Below, in pieces: positions 41,522-51,045 of a stretch of 64,000 nt of DNA. The first letter of the stretch is position 1. The number at the start of each line of letters is the position of its first letter. The stretch is from Bordetella genomosp. 1 (lineage in GTDB: Bacteria; Pseudomonadota; Gammaproteobacteria; Burkholderiales; Burkholderiaceae_B): the NCBI RefSeq assembly GCF_002261335.1, contig NZ_NEVL01000002.1, positions 62,001 to 126,000 on the forward strand, given 5' to 3'. The translations under genes were made by a program, and so were the position numbers. Below the pieces are notes generated by a model that searched no databases, was not told where the DNA came from, and saw nothing but the letters and a program-made list of their open reading frames with translations.

Positions 41522-42193
41522 ATGGGCGCAATCGAGAATTCCATGACTGAAGCAAAGAAGAAACCCGACTGGGAGCGGATCGAATCCGACTACCGCGCCG
41601 GCCTGCTGTCCGTGCGCGAGATCGCCGCGTCGCAAGGCGTGTCCCATGTGGCCATTGCCAAGCGCGCGAAGAAGGAAGGCTGGGAACGCGACCTCAACGC
41701 CAAGATCAAGGCGAAGGCCGATGCACTGGTTACCAGCCGCACGGTTACCAGGGAAGTTACCAGCGAGCAGGCGGTAACTGACCGGGCCATCGTTGAGGCC
41801 AATGCCGAGGTGATCGCCAACATTCGGATGGCCCACCGCAGTGACATCCGACGCGCCCGGACCCTCTGCATGTCGCTGCTCGCAGAGCTGGAAGCGGAGA
41901 CCGGCGATATCGACCTGTTCCGCGAACTGGGGGACATCCTCCGCAGCGAGGACGACAAGGGCCAGGACAAGCGGAACGACATTTACCACAAGGTGATATC
42001 CAGCGCGGGTCGGATCGACAGCATGAAGAAGCTGGCCGAGACGCTGAAGAACCTGGTGGGCATCGAGCGGGAGGCATACGGGATCGCCGAGGCCGCGAAG
42101 CTGGAGCTGAGCGGGCCCAACGGTACGCCGCTCCGCGCCAAGGACATGACTGATGACGAACTCGCGGCCATCCTCGCAGGAGGCGGCGCGTGA
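41522..42193 (+). CDS. phage terminase small subunit
   Basis: A 223-residue protein that recognises phage DNA for packaging. An N-terminal HTH is seen: DWERIESDYRAGLLSVREIA then ASQGVSHVAIAKRAKKEGW. The middle is helical (DIRRARTLCMSLLAELEAET). The start is either ATG 41522, directly after the G tract, or MTEAKK at 41543, and neither has a good Shine-Dalgarno. It overlaps the large-subunit gene by 41 bases, as is common. Confidence 0.82.
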   Translation: MGAIENSMTEAKKKPDWERIESDYRAGLLSVREIAASQGVSHVAIAKRAKKEGWERDLNAKIKAKADALVTSRTVTREVTSEQAVTDRAIVEANAEVIANIRMAHRSDIRRARTLCMSLLAELEAETGDIDLFRELGDILRSEDDKGQDKRNDIYHKVISSAGRIDSMKKLAETLKNLVGIEREAYGIAEAAKLELSGPNGTPLRAKDMTDDELAAILAGGGA

Positions 42194-43643
42194 GCTGCTA
42201 ATCCGGCGTCGCGCGCGGGCCAGCATCCTGGACTACGCCAACGCTATCGATGTGCCAGGCAAGCCGGTGGATGCCGAAGACCCGGACACGGAATTCTTCG
42301 AGCCCATCGAAACCACGATGGCCGATCACCACCGCTTGCTGCTTACCAAGCTGAGCGAGACGAGCCGGCGCCGGCATGGCCGCATGATGGTGTTCATGCC
42401 GCCCGGTTCGGCCAAGAGCACGTACGCATCCGTGGTCTTCCCTTCAGCGTTCCTGGGGGAGAAGCCCGGCCGGCGCCTGATCCTTGCGAGCTACGGCGAC
42501 GACCTGGCGCGCAAGATGGGGCGCCGCACGCGCTCGATCATCAAGCAGCCCCGTTATCGGGGCATCTGGAATGCGTCGCTGACGTCTGAGTCGTCGGCGG
42601 CACAGGAATTCGCGCTGTCGAACGGCAGCGAATACATCGCCTGCGGCATCCTCGGCGGTGTCACTGGCAACCGTGCGCACGGGATCATCATCGATGACCC
42701 GATTAAGGGCCGCGAGCAGGCCAACTCGGAGACGGTCCGGAAGAAGACCTGGGACGCCTACGAGGACGACTTGAAGACGCGCCTGATCCCGGGCGGCTGG
42801 ATCGTGGTGATTCAGACGCGCTGGCATGAGGACGACCTATCGGGCCGAATCCTGCCCGACACCTGGAAAGGCGAGAGCGGGCTGATTCGCTGCAAGGATG
42901 GCAACGACTGGGAGGTGCTGTGTCTCCAGGCGCGCTGCGAGGTCGACAGCGACCCGCTCGGGCGTGCCAGGGGCGAATACCTCTGGCCAGAGTGGTTCGA
43001 TCGGCAGCACTGGGCGCAGTTCGAAAGCAACTCGCGCACTTGGTCGTCGCTGTATCAGCAGTTGCCGACGCCGCTGGATGGCGACCTATTCAAGCCGGAC
43101 CAGATCCAGGTCATCGACGCGCTGCCTGCTGGCCGCATCGACTGGGTGCGGGGCTGGGACTTCGCCAGCACGGACGGCGCGGGCGACTTCACGGCCGGGC
43201 CGAAGCTGGGCCGCCTGCCGAGCGGTCAGTACGTGATCGGCGACATGGTTCGTGGCCAGTGGGGGCCAGACCGGCGCGACAAGGCGCTCGAGAACACCGC
43301 GGCGCTGGATGGGCGGCAGGTCCGCATCAGCATCCCGCAGGACCCGGGCCAGGCAGGCAAGACGCAGGTTCTGTACCTGACGCGCGGCATGCCCGGCTAC
43401 CGCATCGTGAGCAGCCCGGAAAGCGGCGACAAGGTCGTGCGCGCCGAGCCGTTCGCCGCCCAGGTCAACGTCGGCAACGTGCTGATGGTGCGCGGCGACT
43501 GGAACAAGCCGCTGATCGACGAGATGCGGTCATTCCCCAACGGCAAGCATGACGATCAGATCGACGGGCTCTCACGGGCTTTCGCCGAGCTGATCACCAA
43601 GCGGCCGATGCAAATCAACCCCGACGCATTGAGGCGTGCATGA
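42153..43643 (+). CDS. phage terminase large subunit
   Basis: A 496-residue ATPase-nuclease that drives DNA into the capsid. The Walker A is MPPGSAKST (82-90), Walker B is IIIDDP (178-183), coupling motif near VIQTRWHEDDL. The C-terminal RNase-H nuclease domain starts at VRGWDFASTDG and ends with the HDDQID motif (466-471). AAGGA precedes the ATG. This type pairs with DUF1073 portals in contractile-tailed phages. Confidence 0.93.
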   Translation: MTNSRPSSQEAARELLIRRRARASILDYANAIDVPGKPVDAEDPDTEFFEPIETTMADHHRLLLTKLSETSRRRHGRMMVFMPPGSAKSTYASVVFPSAFLGEKPGRRLILASYGDDLARKMGRRTRSIIKQPRYRGIWNASLTSESSAAQEFALSNGSEYIACGILGGVTGNRAHGIIIDDPIKGREQANSETVRKKTWDAYEDDLKTRLIPGGWIVVIQTRWHEDDLSGRILPDTWKGESGLIRCKDGNDWEVLCLQARCEVDSDPLGRARGEYLWPEWFDRQHWAQFESNSRTWSSLYQQLPTPLDGDLFKPDQIQVIDALPAGRIDWVRGWDFASTDGAGDFTAGPKLGRLPSGQYVIGDMVRGQWGPDRRDKALENTAALDGRQVRISIPQDPGQAGKTQVLYLTRGMPGYRIVSSPESGDKVVRAEPFAAQVNVGNVLMVRGDWNKPLIDEMRSFPNGKHDDQIDGLSRAFAELITKRPMQINPDALRRA

Positions 43644-45190
43644 AGCTATTGAACTGGATCCTGCGCAGGAATGCCCTCGTGGCGCCCGCGCCGGCGCCGG
43701 GCGCGCGCCGCGAGCCTGGGATGAAGATCAGCCAGGAGGCGCTGGGACGCGCGAATATCGCGCCAGCCGCGCCCGCAGAGGCGCCGAAGGGGGACTTCAA
43801 GCGCCCGGCCGTCCCCCCGTTCGTCATCCCGGAGGACAAGAAGGAAGCCCTGCTGGCGATGGACGAGGTCATGAGCCCCGTGTACGCCTACGTGAGCGAG
43901 GCGTACGCCGGCATGGGCTTCCTCGGGTATCCGTACCTGGCCGAGCTGTCCCAGCGCCCCGAATACCGCAAGATGTCCGACGTCATCGCCAAAGAGATGA
44001 CCCGGAAGTGGATCAAGCTCGAGGTGAAGGGCGACGACGACAAGGGCGACAAGCTCGAGATCATCGAGAAGGCCATGCGCCGGCATCGCCTGCGCGCCAA
44101 ATTCCGGCTGGCCGCTTTGCAGGACGGTCTGTTTGGCCGGTCGCAGATCTACATCGACGTGAAGACGCCCAGCGGCACGCTGGCCTGGGCCGATCCGGAC
44201 GAGCTGCAATCCATCCTGGTCAAGAGCCCGGCGAAGATTGCCAAGGGCTCGCTGGTGGGCTTCAAGGTCATCGACCCGGTTTGGACGACTCCCTACCTGT
44301 ACAACAGCGACAACCCGATGCGGGCGGACTTCTACAAGCCCACGTCCTGGTTTGTGCTGGGGCGCCAGGTGCACAGCAGCCGCTTGCTGAACATCGTGTC
44401 GCGCGAGGTGCCGGACCTTCTAAAGCCGTCGTACAACTTCGGCGGCATGTCCATGACCCAGCTGGCGATCCCGTACGTCAACAACTGGCTGAAGACGCGC
44501 CAGGCCGTGGCCAACCTGATCGACGGCTTCTCCGTGCCATTGTTCCTGACGAACATGGCTTCGATCCTGAGCGGCGACTCTGGCGACGACGTGTTTAGAC
44601 GCGTCGACGTTTTCAACCGCATGCGGACCAACCGCGGCGCTTGGGCGATCGACAAAGAGAGCGAGGACTTCCGGTTCGAGAACGTGCCCCTGTCTGGCCT
44701 GGACGCGCTGCAGAACCAGTCCCTGGAGCAGCTTTCCGTCGTGTCGGGCATTCCGCTGGTCAAGCTGATGGGCATCTCGCCCAGCGGCCTGAATGCCACG
44801 GCCGACGGCGAAATCCGGGTGTTCTACGACGACATGCACTCGGCGCAGGAATCGGTGTTCCGCGACCCGCTGCAGCAGTGCCTGGAGGTGATCCAGCTGA
44901 GCGAGTTCGGCGAGATCGACCCCGACATCACCTTCAGCTTCGTGCCGCTGTGGCAGATGAGCGAAAAGGAGCTGGCCGAGGTGCGCAAGCTGGACGCGGA
45001 TACCGGCGCAGTGCTGGTCGATTCCGGCGCCATCAGCCCGCAGGAAGAGCGCGAGCGCGTGGCGGCGGACGAGACGAACGGCTACCACTCGCTGGACATC
45101 AGCGACGACGATGACGACGGTCTGCCGGATGCAGTGCCAGGCGCGCAGCCGCCGTTGGAAGACGAACCCCAGGGACAAGCCTATGCCTGA
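43640..45190 (+). CDS. phage portal protein (DUF1073 family)
   Basis: A 516-residue portal that forms the ring through which DNA enters the head. The DUF1073 pattern is clear: YRKMSDVIAKEMTRKWIKLE, AALQDGLFGRSQIYIDVK, VSGIPLVKLMGISPSGLNAT and the C-terminal acidic tail. Residues 60-480 form the core. It overlaps the terminase by four bases and the next gene by eight. Databases sometimes label this family anti-CBASS Acb1-like, but nothing here indicates more than a portal. Confidence 0.9.
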   Translation: MKLLNWILRRNALVAPAPAPGARREPGMKISQEALGRANIAPAAPAEAPKGDFKRPAVPPFVIPEDKKEALLAMDEVMSPVYAYVSEAYAGMGFLGYPYLAELSQRPEYRKMSDVIAKEMTRKWIKLEVKGDDDKGDKLEIIEKAMRRHRLRAKFRLAALQDGLFGRSQIYIDVKTPSGTLAWADPDELQSILVKSPAKIAKGSLVGFKVIDPVWTTPYLYNSDNPMRADFYKPTSWFVLGRQVHSSRLLNIVSREVPDLLKPSYNFGGMSMTQLAIPYVNNWLKTRQAVANLIDGFSVPLFLTNMASILSGDSGDDVFRRVDVFNRMRTNRGAWAIDKESEDFRFENVPLSGLDALQNQSLEQLSVVSGIPLVKLMGISPSGLNATADGEIRVFYDDMHSAQESVFRDPLQQCLEVIQLSEFGEIDPDITFSFVPLWQMSEKELAEVRKLDADTGAVLVDSGAISPQEERERVAADETNGYHSLDISDDDDDGLPDAVPGAQPPLEDEPQGQAYA

Positions 45191-45986
45191 CCTCGTATCC
45201 CCTACCGGCCGCGAGGTGCCGCTGCGCCCCGTGCACGCCAACCAGGGGATCGAGGCGGCCTACCGCAAGCGCCTGGACCGTCTGATCGACGAGATGCAAC
45301 GGTCGGTCGTGTACTGGCTGACCGCTGCCTACCGGCGCAACGTGCCGGAGATCGCGCAGGACGAAAGCCCGGCGATGGCGCTGACCAAGATGATGCACCG
45401 GCTCGCCAGGCAGTGGCAGCGGCGCTTCGACGAGGCGGCCGAGCCGGTGGCCCGTGACTTCGCCGAGACCTCGATGAGTGCGGCGGACATTTCGCTGCGC
45501 AACGCCCTGCGCCAGAAGGGGTTCAGCGTGCAGTTTCAGCTGACCCGGGCGGCCAACGACGTGTTTCAGGCCACCGTGCAGGAGAACGTCGGGCTGATCA
45601 AGTCCATCGCCGCCGAGCATCTGCAGGAGGTGCAGGGCATGGTCATGCGGTCGGTGACCCAGGGGCGAGACCTGGAAGGGCTGGTCGAGGACCTGCAGAA
45701 GCGGTACGGCGTCACCAAACGGCGCGCGGCGTTCATCGCGCGCGACCAGAACAACAAGGCCACGGCCACCATCACGCGCGTGCGCCAGCAGGGCCTGGGC
45801 ATCAAACAGGCTAAGTGGCGGCATTCGCGCGGCGGCAAGCACCCGCGCAAGTCGCACCAGGAAGCCGACGGCAAGGCCTACGACGTCGACAAGGGCATGC
45901 TCATCGATGGCGAGTACATCCGCCCCGGTGAGCTGCCTAACTGCCGCTGCGTGGCCATCAGCATCATCCCGGGATTCGACGAATGA
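45183..45986 (+). CDS. phage minor head protein (SPP1 gp7 / MuF type)
   Basis: A 267-residue head morphogenesis protein. RRAAFIARDQNNKATATITR, then KWRHSRGGKHPRKSHQEADG and LPNCRCVAISIIPGF are the classic MuF C-terminal module with HxxHxxxdG-like and CRC motifs. It sits in the head near the portal and may be ejected with DNA. Start fixed by the ATG overlapping the portal stop. Confidence 0.9.
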   Translation: MPDLVSPTGREVPLRPVHANQGIEAAYRKRLDRLIDEMQRSVVYWLTAAYRRNVPEIAQDESPAMALTKMMHRLARQWQRRFDEAAEPVARDFAETSMSAADISLRNALRQKGFSVQFQLTRAANDVFQATVQENVGLIKSIAAEHLQEVQGMVMRSVTQGRDLEGLVEDLQKRYGVTKRRAAFIARDQNNKATATITRVRQQGLGIKQAKWRHSRGGKHPRKSHQEADGKAYDVDKGMLIDGEYIRPGELPNCRCVAISIIPGFDE

Positions 45987-47344
45987 AACAGCAGAAGCAC
46001 CACGGCCTGGCCTTGGACCGCGCCACCGTCCGCACGATCGACGCCGACGGCCGGATGCACGTCGAGATCAGCAACATCAGCAAGGCCACGGTCAATCCGT
46101 ACCGCGGCAACGAGATCCCGGACTGGGAGACGCTGGGGCTTGACCCCAACCGCGTCTACTTCCTGTTGCGGGATCCGGAAGAGCTGGCGCGCGCCGCGCC
46201 CACCTTCAACAACATCCCGCTGCTGTCCAAGCACATCCCCGTCTCGGCCGCCGAGCCGCAGAAAGAGTTCGTGGTCGGGGCCACGGGTTCGAACGCCTCC
46301 TACCAGGCGCCGTACCTCAAGAATTCCCTCGTCGTATGGGACGCCGTTGCGATCGCGCTGATCGACTCCGAGCAGCAGAAGGAGCTTTCCCCCGCGTACC
46401 GCTATCGCGCCGATATGACGCCCGGCAAGTACGAGGGCGTCGCATACGACGGGGTGATGCGTGACCTGTGCGGTAATCACGTCGCGCTCGTCGAAGTGGG
46501 CCGGACTGGCCCGGACGTCGTCGTAGGCGACAGCAGTACCCTCAACCCTTCGGAGATCCCGAAAATGAAACTGAGCAAAACCGCCGCCGTCGTCGCCGGG
46601 GCACTCGGGGCGCATATCCGGCCCCGGCTGGCCCAGGACGCGGCACTGGGCGACCTGACCCCCTTCCTGAAGGGCGTCAGCCGCAAGAACCTGAAGTCCG
46701 AGCAGCCGCGCATCGTGCGCGCCATGCAGAACCACTTCAAGGGAAAGCTGGCGCAGGACGCCGACCTGGAAGACCTGAAAGAGGTCATCGAGGTTTTCAC
46801 CGACCCGGCCGTCGCGCCCATCGGTGAAGACGAGGACGACGACACCACGCCGCCGGTCGCGCAAGACGACGAGCTGATGGGCAAGATCCGCGAAATGCTG
46901 GGCGAGAAGCTTGGCCCGGAAGAAGCCGCCCGCGTCATGGCGGCCCTGGGTGAACCGGCCGCGGCCAACGACGAGCCGCCGCACACCCCCGGCACGCCGC
47001 CCGGCCCGGTCACCAAGCAGGCCATGGACCAGGCCCTGGCCAAGGCCACGAAGGCTGGCGAAGAGGCCGCCGTCGCTCGCATGACTGCGATCCGCGCCGC
47101 CGAGCAGGAATGCCGGCCCATCCTCGGCGAGATCGTCGCCCAGGACTCGGCCGAGGCGGTCTACAAGATGGCCCTGGACGCCAAGGGCATCGACCTGACC
47201 GATACGCCGCCCTCGGCGTACCGCGCACTGGTCAAGATGGCCCTGGCGCAAGACCAGGCTCCGCAACCCCCGCGCGTGGCGATGGACTCGGCCGCTCAGA
47301 AGAGCTTCCGCGATCGCTTCCCGCACATCCCCAAGGTGATCTAA
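45983..47344 (+). CDS. DUF2213 prohead protease / scaffold protein
   Basis: A 453-residue protein. The N-terminal 170 residues are the DUF2213 domain, a likely maturation protease (VNPYRGNEIPDWETLGLDPN, FNNIPLLSKHIPVSA, GKYEGVAYDGVMRDLCGNHV). The rest is acidic and helical with a scaffold-like composition (LMGKIREMLGEKLGPEEAAR). So cleavage and scaffolding are in one polypeptide. It overlaps the minor head gene by four bases. Confidence 0.86.
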   Translation: MKQQKHHGLALDRATVRTIDADGRMHVEISNISKATVNPYRGNEIPDWETLGLDPNRVYFLLRDPEELARAAPTFNNIPLLSKHIPVSAAEPQKEFVVGATGSNASYQAPYLKNSLVVWDAVAIALIDSEQQKELSPAYRYRADMTPGKYEGVAYDGVMRDLCGNHVALVEVGRTGPDVVVGDSSTLNPSEIPKMKLSKTAAVVAGALGAHIRPRLAQDAALGDLTPFLKGVSRKNLKSEQPRIVRAMQNHFKGKLAQDADLEDLKEVIEVFTDPAVAPIGEDEDDDTTPPVAQDDELMGKIREMLGEKLGPEEAARVMAALGEPAAANDEPPHTPGTPPGPVTKQAMDQALAKATKAGEEAAVARMTAIRAAEQECRPILGEIVAQDSAEAVYKMALDAKGIDLTDTPPSAYRALVKMALAQDQAPQPPRVAMDSAAQKSFRDRFPHIPKVI

Positions 47345-47830
47345 ATGGGCTTTCAGAAACAGGTCTACATCGAACCCGCCGCCGCGGTTGCCGGCGATTT
47401 CGCCAGCTCGAACCCGCGTTCGACCGTGCTGGCCGGCCCTGGCGCCCTGGTGGCTGACGCCGACGGCGTGACGGTGGGCCGCTTCGCCTGGGCGGACGCG
47501 GATGGCTTGGTCAGCAATGCCGGCGCCGGCGTGCCCACCGGCTTTGTGCACCGCGAGCAGCAGGCCGTCATCACCATCTGGCTGGCCGAAGCGACCATGG
47601 TCGTGCCGGAGGGCCTGGGTGTCACCCTGCACAACCTGGGCGACTTCTGGGCCCCGACCAAGACCGTGGCCACCATCGGCCAGAAGGTCTTCGCCTCGAA
47701 TACCGACGGCACGATCTCGACCGGCGCCGCGGGCGACACCATCGCCGGCAGCACGGAAACGGACTGGTTCGTCGCCAGCGCGGGCGCGATCGGCTCGCTG
47801 ATCAAGATCACCTCCACCAACCTGGGGTAA
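47345..47830 (+). CDS. head decoration / structural cement protein
   Basis: A 161-residue beta-rich protein: [40 protein letters not shown] and [17 protein letters not shown]. It matches the small capsid-stabilising proteins (gp24-like cement) placed just before DUF2184 capsid genes. The ATG follows the upstream stop directly with no spacer. Confidence 0.82.
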   Translation: MGFQKQVYIEPAAAVAGDFASSNPRSTVLAGPGALVADADGVTVGRFAWADADGLVSNAGAGVPTGFVHREQQAVITIWLAEATMVVPEGLGVTLHNLGDFWAPTKTVATIGQKVFASNTDGTISTGAAGDTIAGSTETDWFVASAGAIGSLIKITSTNLG

Positions 47831-47834
47831 TGCA

Positions 47835-48860
47835 ATGAAACGAAACCAAGACCTCGCGCTGCTGGAGAAGCACTTCGGCATCGTGTTCCCGGGCGCTCAG
47901 GACTATCTGCCCGACGAGTTCCGGGCCGACTATGGTCTGGCCATGGACGCGGCCGGCCCGCTGGTGACGGTCAGCAACTCGGGCATCCCGGGCTACCTGC
48001 TGAACTACATCGACCCCGAGCTGACGCGCGTCCTCACGACGCCGATGCAGGGCGCCGTGATCCTGGGCGAGTCGAAGAAGGGCGACTGGACGACCCTGAC
48101 CGCCACCTTCCCGGTGGTGGAATCCACGGGCGAAGTGTCGTCCTATGGCGACTTCAACAACAATGGCCGCGCCGGCGCGAACACCAACTTCCCGCAGCGC
48201 CAGTCGTACCACTACCAGACCATGACGGAATGGGGTGAGCGCGAGCTGGACATGGCCGGCCAGGCGAAGATCAACTGGGCGTCCGAACTGAACATCGCGT
48301 CTGCGCTGGTGCTCAACAAGTTCCAGGACAACAGCTACTTCTTCGGCATCGCCGGCCTGCAGAACTACGGCCTGCTGAACGATCCGAACCTGTCGGCGCC
48401 GGTGGCTCCGATCTCGGTCGGCGGCGTGACCCTCTGGTCGGGCAAGGATGGCCAAGCGGTCTACGACGACATCGTGAAGATCTACGGCCAGCTGGTGGCG
48501 CAGACGCGCGGCTTGGTCACGCGGCGCGACAAGCTGAAGCTGTGCATGTCGCCCGAGATCGAAGTCAACCTGACGAAGACGAACCAGTACAACGTCAACG
48601 TCAGCGACATGCTGGCCAAGAACTTCCCCAACCTGACCGTCGAGACCGCCGTGCAGTACGCCACGGGCTCGGGCCAGCTGGTGCAGCTCATCGCCGACTC
48701 GATCGACGGCCAGAATGTGGGCACCGCCGCCTTCACCGAGAAGATGCGCGCCCATGCCATCGTCCGCGACACCTCCAGCTTCAAGCAGAAGAAGTCGCAG
48801 GGCACCTGGGGCGCCGTCATCAAGGTTCCGATGGCCATTGCCAGCATGATCGGCGTGTAA
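47835..48860 (+). CDS. major capsid protein (DUF2184 family)
   Basis: A 341-residue capsid protein, HK97-like fold, DUF2184 type. Visible: [60 protein letters not shown] and [20 protein letters not shown]. It forms the icosahedral shell. It lies four bases after the decoration gene and is followed by a terminator, as for a highly expressed gene. Confidence 0.92.
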   Translation: MKRNQDLALLEKHFGIVFPGAQDYLPDEFRADYGLAMDAAGPLVTVSNSGIPGYLLNYIDPELTRVLTTPMQGAVILGESKKGDWTTLTATFPVVESTGEVSSYGDFNNNGRAGANTNFPQRQSYHYQTMTEWGERELDMAGQAKINWASELNIASALVLNKFQDNSYFFGIAGLQNYGLLNDPNLSAPVAPISVGGVTLWSGKDGQAVYDDIVKIYGQLVAQTRGLVTRRDKLKLCMSPEIEVNLTKTNQYNVNVSDMLAKNFPNLTVETAVQYATGSGQLVQLIADSIDGQNVGTAAFTEKMRAHAIVRDTSSFKQKKSQGTWGAVIKVPMAIASMIGV

Positions 48861-48882
48861 CGCAGGTCTCCAGCAACGACCA

Positions 48883-48908
48883 GGGGCGCCAATCCGGCGC
48901 CCCTTTTT
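48883..48908 (+). terminator. rho-independent terminator after the capsid gene
   Basis: GGGGCGCC pairs with GGCGCCCC across a 5-base loop, followed by five T. It lies between capsid and connector genes and would lower downstream transcription relative to capsid unless antitermination acts. Confidence 0.78.
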
Positions 48909-48923
48909 ATTCGAGGAAGAGAA

Positions 48924-49256
48924 ATGCCGACCGTTACCGTCGCGTGCAAGTTGCCCAATGGGCTGATCCTGGACATCCCCGGCGCCAAAGAGCCGGTGGT
49001 GCTGAACGGCGCCAATCACCCGGACGCCATCGCAGGCCATGGCCTCACCGAAGTGCCCGCCGACTTCTGGGAGGCCTGGACGAAGTTGTACCCCGACTTC
49101 CAACCCCTGAAGAAGGAGCTGATCTTCGCCCAGGGCGGCGAACGCAGCGCCATTTCGAAGGCCAAGGAACGCAAGGGCGAAAAGAGCGGTCTGGAAGGCC
49201 TGGACCCCGACAAGCCCGGCAAGGGCCTCGAGCGCGTGCCCGATCAGAAAAACTAG
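48924..49256 (+). CDS. phage virion-region protein, unknown function
   Basis: A 110-residue protein. The first 70 residues are compact (MPTVTVACKLPNGLILDIPG, GLTEVPADFWEAWTKLYPDF); the C-terminus is Lys/Glu-rich and likely unstructured. Similar proteins follow DUF2184 capsid genes in contractile-tailed phages. Good SD (GAGGAAGAG) before the ATG. Confidence 0.76.
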   Translation: MPTVTVACKLPNGLILDIPGAKEPVVLNGANHPDAIAGHGLTEVPADFWEAWTKLYPDFQPLKKELIFAQGGERSAISKAKERKGEKSGLEGLDPDKPGKGLERVPDQKN

Positions 49257-49265
49257 GAGCGGCCC

Positions 49266-49697
49266 ATGGCTGTCGTCGTCTTTGACCCCGCCGAGTTCCG
49301 GCAGATCTACCCGTCCTTCACCACGCTCACGGATGCGCAGTTGAGCCATGCCTTCAGCATGGCCACGCTGTATCTGAGCAACAAGGACAGCAGCGCGGTC
49401 TCTGACGTCGACGAGCGCAAGGTGCTCCTGTACCTGCTGACGGCCCACATCGCGGCGCTGACCTATGGCGAAAACGGTCAGGGCCAGCGGCCTCTGGTGG
49501 GCCGGATCAGCAGCGCTACGGAGGGCTCGGTGTCCGTGTCGGCCGAGTACAACGTGGCGCCGGGCTCGGCGCAGTGGTACGCGCAGACCGGCTATGGCGC
49601 CCAGTATTGGGAGGCCACGGCCAAGTACCGGGTGGGGCGCTACCGGCCCGCGCCGACCGGATACGCGGTCCCCGTGGTGATTCCATGGCGACCGTAG
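49266..49697 (+). CDS. head-tail connector (DUF4054 family)
   Basis: A 143-residue adaptor. VVFDPAEFRQIYPSFTTLTD, then LLYLLTAHIAALTYGENGQG and GSAQWYAQTGYGAQYWEATA are characteristic of DUF4054. It binds the portal or neck during head completion. It overlaps the next gene by 13 bases. Confidence 0.88.
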   Translation: MAVVVFDPAEFRQIYPSFTTLTDAQLSHAFSMATLYLSNKDSSAVSDVDERKVLLYLLTAHIAALTYGENGQGQRPLVGRISSATEGSVSVSAEYNVAPGSAQWYAQTGYGAQYWEATAKYRVGRYRPAPTGYAVPVVIPWRP

Positions 49698-50137
49698 GCC
49701 TGAAGGGCGGCCAGTCCCTGGTGCGGCGGCTGGAGGACATGGCCAAGAAGCTGGGCGACGGCGGTTCGCTGCGCGTGGGGTTTCTGGAAGGCGCCACCTA
49801 TCCGGACGGTACGCCGGTCGCGCTGGTGGCGGCCGTCAACGAGTTTGGCCGGCCGGACAGAAACCAGCCTCCGCGGCCGTTCTTCCGGGCCATGATCGCC
49901 GAGAAGCAGAAGGACTGGCCGCGCGCCCTGGGTGCTGTGGCCAAGAACAACGACTACGACATCGACAAGACGCTCGGCCAGATGGGCGAGGGCATCAAGG
50001 GCCAGTTGCAGGAATCCATCCGGCAGCTGGACAGCCCGGCCTTGTCGCCTGTCACTGTGGCTCGCAAGGGCTTCGCCAAGCCGCTGGTCGATACCGGCCA
50101 CATGATGAACAGCGTGGACTACGAGGTCGACACATGA
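49685..50137 (+). CDS. HK97 gp10-like neck / tail completion protein
   Basis: A 150-residue protein. LVRRLEDMAKKLGDGGSLRV and RVGFLEGATYPDGTPVALVA, then FGRPDRNQPPRPFFRAMIAE and the terminal LVDTGHMMNSVDYEV are typical of gp10-like neck proteins. Start at MATVGLKGGQSL, overlapping the DUF4054 gene; longer frames are not protein-like. Confidence 0.85.
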   Translation: MATVGLKGGQSLVRRLEDMAKKLGDGGSLRVGFLEGATYPDGTPVALVAAVNEFGRPDRNQPPRPFFRAMIAEKQKDWPRALGAVAKNNDYDIDKTLGQMGEGIKGQLQESIRQLDSPALSPVTVARKGFAKPLVDTGHMMNSVDYEVDT

Positions 50138-50511
50138 ACCTGCACGGAATCGCCGGCCCGATCATCGCCGCGGTGAACCCGATGATCGACGGCACGCTGC
50201 GCGCCAGCGACGGCTACGAGCCCGGCGTCGGGCGCAAGCAGGTGCCGAAGTACAAGCCGGACGCGGCCGCGCGCCTGCAGGTCCAGCCGCTGAGCGGCAA
50301 GGATCTGGCGCACCTTGAGGCCCAGAACATCCAGGGTGTGCAGCGCAGCGTCTATATGCACGGAGACACCCAGGGCGTTGTGCGCCCGCTGGCCAAGGGT
50401 GGTGATCTGCTGGTCTTCGGCGGCCATGTATGGCTGGTGACCGTGGTCTTCGAGACCTGGCCCGATTGGTGCAAGGTCGGCGTGACCCTTCAGATGGACG
50501 CGGCGCCATGA
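50134..50511 (+). CDS. neck-region phage protein
   Basis: A 125-residue protein, MNLHGIAGPIIAAVNPMIDG, then YKPDAAARLQVQPLSGKDLA and a WLVTVVFETWPDWCKVGVTL end. Members sit between gp10-like and terminator proteins in contractile-tailed phages. Exact position in the virion is inferred from order. Overlaps both neighbours by four bases. Confidence 0.78.
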   Translation: MNLHGIAGPIIAAVNPMIDGTLRASDGYEPGVGRKQVPKYKPDAAARLQVQPLSGKDLAHLEAQNIQGVQRSVYMHGDTQGVVRPLAKGGDLLVFGGHVWLVTVVFETWPDWCKVGVTLQMDAAP

Positions 50512-51041
50512 GCATCCCTGTTTCCCTCACCGAAGACGCGCTGGTCGACGCGCTGGGCGCGTTCGTCGAGGTGATCGTCGGCGACCAGGTGGCGGTGGCG
50601 CGCGGGCAGCAGAACCGCGTGCCGCCGCCGGCCGGCCGCTACGTGTACATCACGCCCATCCTGGCGCCTGCGCTGTCGCTTCCGCGCACCACCTATGAGG
50701 ACGTGCCAAGCGCCGGCACCATGACCCTGACGCGGCCCACCCAATGGAACGCCCAGGTCGATTGCTACGGCGACGGCGCGCAGGACATGGCCCTGGCCAT
50801 CTGCATCGCCCTGCGCAGCTCCTACGGATGCGACGCTTTGAAGGCGAGCGGCGTGCAGCCGCTCTACACCGGCGAGCCGCGGCAACTTCCGTTCATCACC
50901 GGCGAGGCTCAGTACCTGGAACGCTGGTCAGTCGACGCGGTCCTGCAGTTCAACCCATCCATCACCGTGCCGCAGCAGTTTGCGGACGAACTCCACGTGG
51001 ACCTCGTCGAGGTCGACACTACCTACCCTCCGGGAGCTTAA
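50508..51041 (+). CDS. tail terminator / neck protein
   Basis: A 177-residue protein. It begins [20 protein letters not shown] and has a core [20 protein letters not shown] followed by a conserved end ([20 protein letters not shown]). Matches the LIC_12616-like family proposed as neck or tail terminator. Start fixed by the ATGA overlap. It is placed just before the sheath gene. Confidence 0.8.
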   Translation: MSIPVSLTEDALVDALGAFVEVIVGDQVAVARGQQNRVPPPAGRYVYITPILAPALSLPRTTYEDVPSAGTMTLTRPTQWNAQVDCYGDGAQDMALAICIALRSSYGCDALKASGVQPLYTGEPRQLPFITGEAQYLERWSVDAVLQFNPSITVPQQFADELHVDLVEVDTTYPPGA

Positions 51042-51045
51042 AGCT

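Noticed and set aside
43640-45190. Anti-CBASS Acb1 function for the DUF1073 protein
   Set aside because: Database naming sometimes suggests this, but size, motifs and position between terminase and minor head protein are those of a portal. I see no added domain.
48883-48908. The terminator after the capsid gene as the end of the late operon
   Set aside because: Connector and tail genes follow within 16 bases in the same direction without a new promoter that I can see, so it more likely lowers downstream expression than ends the operon.
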